Source: Spirochaetaceae bacterium UBA6243
GTDB lineage: Bacteria; Spirochaetota; Spirochaetia; Treponematales; Rectinemataceae
Direction of reading: 5' to 3'
DNA: 15,704 nt
Assembly: GCA_002441395.1 (NCBI GenBank)
Contig: DJVZ01000037.1
Span: forward strand, 5,011 to 20,714
Each line of letters starts with the position of its first letter. The stretch's first letter is position 1. Both the position numbers and the translations under genes were made by a program. Under the pieces are notes generated by a model. That model made no database searches, was not told the DNA's origin, and was given only the letters and a program-made list of their open reading frames with translations. Positions 1-6,717 of the stretch are shown here, in pieces.

Positions 1-668
1 TCGGCGTAGGCAAAAACTCGTATTGTCTTATCTCTCAATAAAAAACTGAGAGGTGGCAGATACGCGTCGAGAGTGGTGTTGGCCGCCGGCCTTCCTTCCA
101 TATGGCCGGCGGAGGCGCCAGTGCTGGCATCCCTGGCCTGCTGGGTGCCCCGCTCCACACGGTCAGCGGCAGCCGCGCCTGAAATACCGCCCGCTTGCAG
201 GGCGCCCTGATAACGCGCCGCGTTATCCGACACGAGCATGAGCCGGAGGTCGGCGGCCCGCAGACCGAGCATAAAATGCGAAATGTGATCGTGCCGGTGG
301 CCGAAGCGCCGCGCCCGCTGCCGCAGCGCCACCTCCGCGGGGTGGTCCACGAACAGATTCAGCGCGCGTTTGTAGCAGGCGCGGCGCGGCCGCTCGCCGC
401 CTGCCAGTTCCCCGGCGAAAGACCAGGATTGCCAGCCGTTCACCAGCACAAAGCGCGAGCGCGGCTCTGCCAGCTTCGCCGCCTGCACGCCGGAGGCCGC
501 CTCGGCATCCCTGCATTCGTTTCCAAGGGCGTGACAGAGGGCGCTCACCTCAAATTCGCCCAGCTCCAGAAGCGGCTCATCACAGTGTATCTCCTCGCAC
601 GCCCGAAAGAAAATCTTGAGCACGTCGCCGGGAAGTCTCTGGAATGTAACCTCAATCTTGGAATTCAT
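1..668 (-). CDS. Glycoside hydrolase resembling GH36/melibiase alpha-galactosidase, N-terminal part (3' end beyond window)
   Basis: Translating the minus strand from the ATG at 668-666 gives 222 codons with no stop up to the left edge, so the gene continues outside the window. The protein begins MNSKIEVTFQRL. Near residues 71-86 it reads RFVLVNGWQSWSFAGE. A VN-W-QSW segment followed by a strand-rich region is what I recall from the N-terminal beta-domain of GH36-type alpha-galactosidases such as Thermotoga GalA (VLVNNWQSWG). The later stretch HISHFMLGLRAADLRLMLVS also resembles that domain. The catalytic TIM barrel would lie beyond the edge, so activity cannot be judged. An in-frame ATG at 677 is an alternative start, and neither start has a Shine-Dalgarno sequence. 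It is divergent from thyX across 81 bases and is unlikely to be related to it in function. The family call is inference from a short motif. Confidence 0.55.
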   Translation of the reverse strand, partial: MNSKIEVTFQRLPGDVLKIFFRACEEIHCDEPLLELGEFEVSALCHALGNECRDAEAASGVQAAKLAEPRSRFVLVNGWQSWSFAGELAGGERPRRACYKRALNLFVDHPAEVALRQRARRFGHRHDHISHFMLGLRAADLRLMLVSDNAARYQGALQAGGISGAAAADRVERGTQQARDASTGASAGHMEGRPAANTTLDAYLPPLSFLLRDKTIRVFAYA

Positions 669-714
669 GAGCCCCATGGTATCATGGCGGGAAAAATTGT
701 GGGAGAGCCGCATG

Positions 715-743
715 CTTTCAACCTGCGGAATTTCTGCTACAAT
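715..743 (+). promoter_or_regulatory. Candidate thyX promoter (leaderless arrangement)
   Basis: TACAAT at 738-743 matches the sigma70 -10 box at five of six positions. CTTTCA at 715-720, 17 bases upstream, is only a weak -35. The -10 ends 6 bases before the thyX ATG at 750, so transcription would be expected to start at or next to the start codon. No Shine-Dalgarno sequence precedes that ATG. Confidence 0.45.
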
Positions 744-749
744 GCGCTC

Positions 750-1628
750 ATGGCCCATTGCAGTATTCCCGAAGCAGAAGCGATCCTCGATAAAGAGTTC
801 CCTGTGCTCGACAAAGGCTTCGTGCGCCTCGTCGACTATCTTGGAGGAGATCAGCGCATCGTCCAGGCGGCGCGCGTCTCGTATGGCGAGGGCACGAAGA
901 GCTACCGCGAAGATGCCGCGCTCATCGATTATCTCTGGCGGCACGAACATACGAGCCCCTTCGAGCAGGTCATACTCACCTTCCACGTCAAATTGCCGAT
1001 CTTCGTGGCGCGGCAGTGGATTCGTCACCGCACCGCTCGCGTAAACGAAATCTCCGGCCGTTACTCGATACTGCGGGACGAATTTTTCCTGCCCGAGCCC
1101 GAAGCGCTCGCTCCGCAGAGCGATGACAACAAACAGGGTCGTTCCGGCACTCCCTTCGCCGCGCAGACCGCGTCTCAGGTTCAGGAGATTCTGAAAGAAG
1201 GTTCTCAGATTTCCTACGCGCGCTACAAACAATTGATCGATCTCGGCCTTGCCCGGGAGATCTCGCGCATCGCCCTGCCGCTCTCGCTCTATACCGAATG
1301 GTATTGGCAGATCGATCTGCACAACCTGTTCCGCTTCCTCATGCTGAGGCTCGATTCGCACGCGCAGCGCGAAATCCGCGAGTACGCGAAAGTGATCCTT
1401 GAGATAACGCGAACGGTGGCTCCCGTCGCGACGGCGAGCTTCGAGCGGCATACGCTGCGAGGGGTGCGTTTCTCCGGGCCCGAGATGGCCGAGCTTCGCA
1501 GAAGGCTTGGAATTGAAGTAAGTGATGCTCATGACCAGCCGGACGAAAGCGCCGGCATGCCTCCCGGCCTCTCCAAAAAAGAACTCGAGCGCTTTGAGGA
1601 GAAGCTCAGGTCGGGGCGCCAGCTGTAG
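750..1628 (+). CDS. thyX: Flavin-dependent thymidylate synthase ThyX
   Basis: ThyX methylates dUMP to dTMP using methylenetetrahydrofolate as carbon donor and FAD/NADPH for reduction, in place of ThyA. The 292-residue product carries the ThyX signature at residues 92-104, RHRTARVNEISGR, which fits RHRxxSxNExSxR except that the Ser is Arg. Other family blocks are VQAARVSYGEG (39-48), TSPFEQVILTFHVKLPIFVARQW (68-90) and the RLDSHAQREIREYA stretch. An in-frame ORF continues upstream to 195, but that part lies antisense to the hydrolase gene. I chose the ATG at 750 because it directly precedes the conserved part and sits 6 bases after a good -10 box. ATG 684 is the alternative. The C-terminal tail of about 55 residues after the catalytic core is polar and charged (GLSKKELERFEEKLRSG) and looks like a lineage-specific extension. 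Confidence 0.95.
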   Translation: MAHCSIPEAEAILDKEFPVLDKGFVRLVDYLGGDQRIVQAARVSYGEGTKSYREDAALIDYLWRHEHTSPFEQVILTFHVKLPIFVARQWIRHRTARVNEISGRYSILRDEFFLPEPEALAPQSDDNKQGRSGTPFAAQTASQVQEILKEGSQISYARYKQLIDLGLAREISRIALPLSLYTEWYWQIDLHNLFRFLMLRLDSHAQREIREYAKVILEITRTVAPVATASFERHTLRGVRFSGPEMAELRRRLGIEVSDAHDQPDESAGMPPGLSKKELERFEEKLRSGRQL

Positions 1629-1692
1629 AAACAACCCATCCAACCAGCCTCGTACGCCGCCGCGACTCAATCCGCCACAGCCATGCCCGGCA

Positions 1693-4212
1693 TTATTCTT
1701 CTATTCTATCGATAATCGCCAGGAAAGCTTCCACGGTGTGCGGATCGAAATGCCTCCCCGACTGTGAGCGGACATAATCGATCGCTTCTTGGGACCTGTG
1801 TGCGGGCCGGTACGGCCTGTCGCTCGTCATTGCGTCATATACGTCGGCAACCGCGAAAATGCGCGCCAGCAAGGGAATTTTTTCGCCACGGAGGCGGCGG
1901 GGATATCCTGTTCCGTCCCACCGTTCATGGTGACAATTTGGCACCGCGATGGCTCCTTCGAGATATTTAATGGGTCTTAAAAGTTCATATCCAAAAGAAG
2001 TGTGCGTCTGCATGATGGCTGTCTCTTCATCGTTGAGGGGGCCTGGCTTGCGTAAAATTGTATCGGGAATACCAATCTTTCCCACATCATGCAGAAGCGC
2101 CCCGCGCCGCAGATTTTCAATCGATTGCGAATCCAGATTGAGATGTTTGCCAATCGCAACGGCGATTTTTACGACACGCATGGTATGCCGCAGGGTATCA
2201 TCATCGCGAAGCCCGATGGCACGCGCCCATCCTTCGAGAGTCTCGTCATAGGCTGTCTGCATCTGTCTGTCCGCATTTCGCAATGCTTCTATGAGCTGCA
2301 TTCGTCCGATGACAATACCCGCATATGAGCCGAACATTTCAACGATATCGACAAATTCCCTGCTAAAGGGCGCGGGGGCTTTCATAGCAATATGAAAAAC
2401 ACCAAGCACGGTGCCTTCCGCGACGACCGGCACCCCAATGTTTGCTCTATCTGAAGGAACAAGCTTCCTGTTTCGCGGGATGATCCATGGGTCTTCGCCG
2501 ACAAGGGGAGAAAGACGCAGTTGACCGGTGCTGAAGATTTTGCCACTGATGCTTTCATCTGGTCTGAGTGGCTGGTCAAAGACCTTTTCCAGCCAGCCGC
2601 GCGCGACTGTCTTTTGCAAAACATCTTTAGCCGGGTTATATATAAGAAGTGCGGCAGATTCTGCCCCTGTCGCCTCAATTGCTTTATTTACAAGTATTTG
2701 ATAGAGTTCTTCAGGCTTCGCTTCGATACCAATCTGCTGATTGATCTGGTGCAGAATCTCGAGCCACTTCACTCGTTCCCTGAGCATCTCGATCAGTCGA
2801 AGGGACCTCACTGTCATGCCGACAATTTCGCCTGTCGATGAGAGGAGCCGAAGGTCGGATTCGGTGAAACTATAGTCTTTGCTTTCCACGCCTATGGCGC
2901 CTTCGATGTTCCCTTCGATGACTATGGGCGCGTAGATACCGTATTTTATGCCGGGAGCTGTCTCGATATAGTGCGTATCAGAAGGCAAATCGAGCGATCG
3001 TATCGGTTTGCCTTGTTCAATAACAAAACCGATCATTCCTTTCCCTGGACGATCGATCGCTTTGTTGAGAAAGTCCATTCGAGTCCGGTTTTCTTCGGGA
3101 CTCATCGTAGGAGAACCTCGATAGGCGGCCGTTTCCAGCATTTCTCCGGCGCGCGATCTGAATCGTATGACCGAAGGATGCCAGCCCTTTTCTTTTTCCA
3201 GGATCTCCAGTGCGACATCCGCAATCTGCTGAAGACTGTTCATCTTTCCGATTTCAAGAGTGGCCCGATGAAGAATGGCCAGATCCGTGCTTTTCCGCGC
3301 ATTATCCCGTCCCGTGAGAAATATCTTTACTGTCGTTAAGGCAGCAAGCACAAACGTATTGCGCCGTTCTGCATCCGCTTCGATCTTTTCAGGAAGAAAT
3401 CCGGCGGCAAAAATCCAGAAAAAATAGCCTTTGGGCTCGTTATCGAGGACAAGAGGCGCGAGAAGAATGCTTCCCCACTGCCCAGGAGCAATTGGTATCG
3501 TGTACAGCGTATCCTTGCGCGGCTCGCACTGTGCAATCATCCTGCCCCTGTCCAATATCCATTGGCGAGCCATACCGGAAAGAGGCTCATATGAAATGAG
3601 TAAAGGGGCCCCGGGCGACGGCATCCCGCCATTTGCTTCCAAAAAGCCGTTCTCATGCAAAGAGAAACCGACGTAGCCACAATTATGATGTTCGGCGTAC
3701 AACTTATGCATGGCATTCAAGGCATGATGCAGGACCGGTTTTGCGTCTGTAAAAAAATTTTCCTGCATAGTAATTGCCATGAGTCCCGAAATTGCCTCGA
3801 GAAGCCTTTCACGTTGTTTGAGAGGTGTTATATCGATTAACATCGATTCGACGATAATATCATTTTCTTTAAACCACGATGTTGCCGAGATAAGGGCGTC
3901 CGACTCCCCTCCGTTGAGATGCCTCACACGGATTTCTATGGGCGGAACCGTTGGCTGACCACCGCGGAGCTGTCGCTCTCTTTCAAGGGTACACTCAATA
4001 TACTCAGAAGAGATGAGGGTTTCATGAAAACGCTTGCCGATAAAATCAGAAGAAGATTGGCCGCAGAGCATTTTGACGGCAGTGCTGTTCATCTGCTGAA
4101 TGATTCCATTGATGCTTACAACGATGCCTGCCTGCTGGGTATTGAAGATATGCTGCCACAAATTCCCTGTTTGAGAAATATATTTTGAATTTTCAGGCTT
4201 GTCTTGGTTCAT
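1693..4212 (-). CDS. PAS-GAF-HD-GYP sensor, cyclic-di-GMP phosphodiesterase type
   Basis: The 839-residue protein has no obvious membrane segments. In order I see a PAS-like domain (about 14-133), then probably three GAF-type sensor domains (about 150-300, the most divergent; 312-470; 486-640), then an HD-GYP domain (about 655-839). HD-GYP enzymes hydrolyse cyclic-di-GMP to GMP using a metal centre. The expected residues are present: LLHDVGKIGIPD with H708-D709, HHERWDGTGYP with the HH pair at 761-762 and GYP at 769-771, and AVADVYDAMTSDRPYR with D790. It is therefore probably catalytically competent. The GAF domains may bind small ligands, but I cannot name them. The gene follows the HIBADH-family gene by 84 bases on the same strand. 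The start at 4212 has no good ribosome binding site, and no upstream in-frame ATG exists before a stop. Base composition is visibly lower in GC than its neighbours. Confidence 0.93.
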   Translation of the reverse strand: MNQDKPENSKYISQTGNLWQHIFNTQQAGIVVSINGIIQQMNSTAVKMLCGQSSSDFIGKRFHETLISSEYIECTLERERQLRGGQPTVPPIEIRVRHLNGGESDALISATSWFKENDIIVESMLIDITPLKQRERLLEAISGLMAITMQENFFTDAKPVLHHALNAMHKLYAEHHNCGYVGFSLHENGFLEANGGMPSPGAPLLISYEPLSGMARQWILDRGRMIAQCEPRKDTLYTIPIAPGQWGSILLAPLVLDNEPKGYFFWIFAAGFLPEKIEADAERRNTFVLAALTTVKIFLTGRDNARKSTDLAILHRATLEIGKMNSLQQIADVALEILEKEKGWHPSVIRFRSRAGEMLETAAYRGSPTMSPEENRTRMDFLNKAIDRPGKGMIGFVIEQGKPIRSLDLPSDTHYIETAPGIKYGIYAPIVIEGNIEGAIGVESKDYSFTESDLRLLSSTGEIVGMTVRSLRLIEMLRERVKWLEILHQINQQIGIEAKPEELYQILVNKAIEATGAESAALLIYNPAKDVLQKTVARGWLEKVFDQPLRPDESISGKIFSTGQLRLSPLVGEDPWIIPRNRKLVPSDRANIGVPVVAEGTVLGVFHIAMKAPAPFSREFVDIVEMFGSYAGIVIGRMQLIEALRNADRQMQTAYDETLEGWARAIGLRDDDTLRHTMRVVKIAVAIGKHLNLDSQSIENLRRGALLHDVGKIGIPDTILRKPGPLNDEETAIMQTHTSFGYELLRPIKYLEGAIAVPNCHHERWDGTGYPRRLRGEKIPLLARIFAVADVYDAMTSDRPYRPAHRSQEAIDYVRSQSGRHFDPHTVEAFLAIIDRIEE

Positions 4213-4277
4213 ATGGCAATCAGCGTGACCCTTTTTCTGGATATATCGGCCTGAAATTCAGATTCCTTGATTTTTTG

Positions 4278-4289
4278 CCGCACGTGCGG
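4278..4289. repeat. 12-bp perfect palindrome after the dehydrogenase stop
   Basis: CCGCACGTGCGG reads identically on both strands and lies 7 bases past the minus-strand stop codon of the HIBADH-family gene. As RNA it could form a 4-bp stem closed by ACGT. On the minus strand it is followed by A residues, not a T tract, so it is not a standard intrinsic terminator. A protein-binding site or a 3' processing hairpin are both possible. Confidence 0.35.
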
Positions 4290-4296
4290 ATCTATT

Positions 4297-5175
4297 TCAT
4301 GCCAGCCCGCGCTCGTACAACAGATAAATCGCGTGCGTACTCAGATCACCCATGCCTTCCGCGACCATTTTTGCAAAGAGCTGCTCCGCGAGTGCCAGCA
4401 TCGGAAGCTCGACACGCATCGAATGCGCCGAATCGAGCGCGATGCGCAGGTCTTTGAGGAAATGCTTGATATAGAATCCTGGATCGAAATTGCCATCGAG
4501 CATGCGCGGCACGTTGTTCGAAAGTTGCCAGCTCTGCGCGGCGCCATTTGCAATCGATAAAAGCATGTGTCGCGGATCGAGCCCCGCCTTCTTCGCATAG
4601 GAAACCGCTTCGACCGCCCCGAGAAGGTTGCCCGCCACGGCAATCTGGTTGGCCATTTTCGTGTGCTGCCCCGCGCCGGGGCCTCCCTGGCGAATCACGG
4701 TCTTGCCCATTTCTTCCAGAAGAGGTTTCGCCCTCTGGAAGGTTTCTTCGTCGCCGCCGACCATGATGGTGAGCGAAGCGTTTTTCGCGCCGACATCGCC
4801 GCCGGAAACCGGCGCGTCGAGCGCCCCAAGTCCTTTGGCTTTCGCCGCCTCGTAGATGCGCACCGCGAGGTCGGGCCTCGATGTCGTCATATCCACAAGG
4901 ATGGCCCCCTGCTTTGCGTTTTCTATAAGACCATCAGGACCGAAATAGATTTCTTCCACGTCGCTCGGATAGCCGACCATGGTAAAAATCACATCGCACT
5001 CCAGCGCGACCTTCTTCGGCGTGTCGCGCCATTCGGCCCCCGCATCGAAGAGAAGCTGCGCCTTGCTCTTCGTGCGCGTATAGACAAGCAGTCTTTCACC
5101 TGAAGCCCGAAGGTGGCCAGCCATTGCGCCGCCCATCACGCCAAGCCCGATAAACCCGATAGTCTGCTGTGGCAT
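4297..5175 (-). CDS. NAD(P)-dependent beta-hydroxyacid dehydrogenase (HIBADH / tartronate semialdehyde reductase family)
   Basis: The 292-residue length is typical of this family, which reversibly oxidises 3-hydroxyacids such as 3-hydroxyisobutyrate or D-glycerate. An N-terminal Rossmann fold starts GFIGLGVMGGAMA (7-19). After the second strand comes VYTRTKSK (31-38), whose Arg after the strand is usually taken to favour NADPH. The substrate loop DAPVSGGDVGA (120-130) and the catalytic block GAGQHTKMANQ (167-177), with K173 as catalytic lysine and N177, are intact. A strong ribosome binding site, AAGGAG (complement at 5184-5190), lies 8 bases before the ATG at 5175. The actual substrate cannot be told from sequence: GarR-like, MmsB-like and GLYR-like succinic semialdehyde reductases share these motifs. 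Its same-strand successor is the HD-GYP gene 84 bases downstream. I see no metabolic partner nearby. Confidence 0.92.
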   Translation of the reverse strand: MPQQTIGFIGLGVMGGAMAGHLRASGERLLVYTRTKSKAQLLFDAGAEWRDTPKKVALECDVIFTMVGYPSDVEEIYFGPDGLIENAKQGAILVDMTTSRPDLAVRIYEAAKAKGLGALDAPVSGGDVGAKNASLTIMVGGDEETFQRAKPLLEEMGKTVIRQGGPGAGQHTKMANQIAVAGNLLGAVEAVSYAKKAGLDPRHMLLSIANGAAQSWQLSNNVPRMLDGNFDPGFYIKHFLKDLRIALDSAHSMRVELPMLALAEQLFAKMVAEGMGDLSTHAIYLLYERGLA

Positions 5176-5331
5176 ATGTCAAACTCCTTTGCCCTTTCAA
5201 ACATGGATTGATTCGATGTGATTGAATTATCATGTTGAATATACCAAAACGCACAAAAAAAAGCGAAGGACCCGCCGCGCTGCAAGAGGCATGCCGTCAC
5301 ACGCCCTCTGGCCGATTTTTCTAATTCTTTA

Positions 5332-5337
5332 TATAGT
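5332..5337 (+). promoter_or_regulatory. Candidate -10 box of proA (leaderless arrangement)
   Basis: TATAGT at 5332-5337 differs from TATAAT at one position and lies 7 bases before the proposed proA ATG at 5345. The surrounding stretch 5316-5339 is clearly AT-rich in a GC-rich region. No convincing -35 is visible at 17 bases, and there is no ribosome binding site between it and the ATG. Confidence 0.4.
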
Positions 5338-5344
5338 TTGGTGC

Positions 5345-6661
5345 ATGAATATGCAGGAAAGGCTCGAGCGCGCCGCCCTCGCCGCTTCACTGTTGCTTTC
5401 TGCGGGGACAGAGGTCAGGAATGCCGCGCTCGCACATATCGCGCGGCAACTCGAGGCTCATCGCGATGAGCTATTCCATGCCAATCAGAAGGACATGGAC
5501 GAAGCCCGCGCCGGCGGACTTGCGGCCCCTCTTCTGAAGCGCCTCCTCTTCGATGAAAAAAAACTGAGCGAAGTTCTGTCCGGAATTCGGGGTCTCCGCG
5601 CCATGCCCGATCCGGTCGGGAAGGTGCTCGAAGCCCGTCTTCTGGACGAAGGCCTCGTACTGCAGAGAATAAGCTGTCCGATCGGGCTCATCGCGATGAT
5701 TTTCGAAAGCAGGCCGGACGCGCTCGTGCAGATGGCCTCGCTCGCGGTAAAAAGCGGAAACGCCATCGTCCTCAAAGGCGGAAGCGAGGCGCGGGAGAGC
5801 AATCAGGCGCTCGCCTCGGTGATCGCCCGCGCCGGAGAAGAGGCCGGTCTGCCTACCCATTGGCTCACCCTGCTCGAAACCCGAGAGGAAATAAGCGAAC
5901 TGCTCACCTTCGATCAGTATGTCGATCTCGTCATCCCGCGCGGTTCCAGGGAATTCGTCGCAAAGATCAAGGCGACGAGCCGCATCCCGGTGCTCGGGCA
6001 TTCGGATGGCGTATGCCATGTCTATGTACACGAAGACGCTGATCCCGCGATGGCCGCAAAAATCGCGGTAGACTCAAAAACGCAGTATCCTGCCACCTGC
6101 AATGCCGCGGAAGTGCTGCTTGTCCACGAAAATTATGCAAAAAAAGGCCTCGTCCCGCTTTTGCGCGCCCTGTCGCGGGCCGGCGTCGTCCTCGACGTCT
6201 GCGAGCGCACCGCCGCGATGCTCGAAAAAGCCCGCGCAGAAGGAGAGATCGTGCCGCACTCCCTGAAATCCGACGCCGACTGGTCGGTCGAATATCTCGA
6301 TCTGCGCATGGCGGTCAAAATTGTCGATTCGCTGGACGAGGCGATTGTCCATATCAACCGCTACGGAAGTGGCCACACCGATACCATTGTGTGCACTGCG
6401 TTCGAAGCCGCCCGGCGCTTTTTGACTGAAGTGGATTCCGCCTCAGTGTACCACAATGCGAGTACGCGCTTCGCCGATGGCTACCGCTACGGGCTCGGCG
6501 CCGAAGTCGGCATCGCGACCGGCAAGCTGCACGCCAGGGGCCCGATGGGACTTCAAGGCCTACTGACGTACAAGTGGCTGCTCGAAGGCCAGGGGCACAT
6601 CGTGGAGGATTACGCGTCGGGCAGGCGGCATTTTTTGCACAGGGATTTGCCCTTGGACTGA
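5345..6661 (+). CDS. proA: Glutamate-5-semialdehyde dehydrogenase (gamma-glutamyl phosphate reductase)
   Basis: ProA reduces gamma-glutamyl phosphate with NADPH to glutamate-5-semialdehyde, the second step of proline synthesis. The 438-residue product is normal length for ProA and is an aldehyde-dehydrogenase-fold protein. Visible blocks are CPIGLIAMIFESRPDA (111-126), AVKSGNAIVLKGGSEA (134-149), VLGHSDGVCHVYVHE (216-230) and the catalytic segment TQYPATCNAAE with C252. The C-terminal RYGLGAEVGIATGKLHARGP (381-400) is characteristic. The reading frame is open back to 5222, but the extra 41 residues (KKKRRTRRAARG followed by a hydrophobic run) do not resemble ProA and lie in an AT-rich promoter-like region. 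I therefore take ATG 5345, with 5351 as the alternative. No Shine-Dalgarno sequence is present. proB follows after 56 bases on the same strand, so the two are probably co-transcribed. Confidence 0.96.
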   Translation: MNMQERLERAALAASLLLSAGTEVRNAALAHIARQLEAHRDELFHANQKDMDEARAGGLAAPLLKRLLFDEKKLSEVLSGIRGLRAMPDPVGKVLEARLLDEGLVLQRISCPIGLIAMIFESRPDALVQMASLAVKSGNAIVLKGGSEARESNQALASVIARAGEEAGLPTHWLTLLETREEISELLTFDQYVDLVIPRGSREFVAKIKATSRIPVLGHSDGVCHVYVHEDADPAMAAKIAVDSKTQYPATCNAAEVLLVHENYAKKGLVPLLRALSRAGVVLDVCERTAAMLEKARAEGEIVPHSLKSDADWSVEYLDLRMAVKIVDSLDEAIVHINRYGSGHTDTIVCTAFEAARRFLTEVDSASVYHNASTRFADGYRYGLGAEVGIATGKLHARGPMGLQGLLTYKWLLEGQGHIVEDYASGRRHFLHRDLPLD

Positions 6662-6677
6662 AAAGCTGCCGGCGGCA

Positions 6678-6707
6678 ATTGAAAGCTCAAGTATTGAAAG
6701 CTCAAGT
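6678..6707. repeat. 15-bp exact tandem duplication in the proA-proB spacer
   Basis: ATTGAAAGCTCAAGT occurs twice back to back (6678-6692 and 6693-6707) without mismatch, just before the proB ribosome binding region. Each unit has TTGA...TCAA ends with partial dyad symmetry. It may be a slippage product or a doubled operator-like site. Confidence 0.85.
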
Positions 6708-6717
6708 GAGGAAAATT

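Noticed and set aside
674..687. Short inverted repeat CCATG-GTAT-CATGG between the hydrolase gene and thyX
   Set aside because: Only 5 bp per arm, expected by chance in a window of this size.
195..749. 185-residue N-terminal extension of thyX in the same frame
   Set aside because: It begins with a TTG, does not resemble ThyX and runs antisense to the better supported hydrolase gene; a -10 box lies just before ATG 750.
5222..5344. 41-residue upstream extension of proA with a basic then hydrophobic stretch
   Set aside because: It could mimic a signal anchor, but ProA is cytoplasmic and this stretch covers the AT-rich promoter region; ProA homology begins after ATG 5345.
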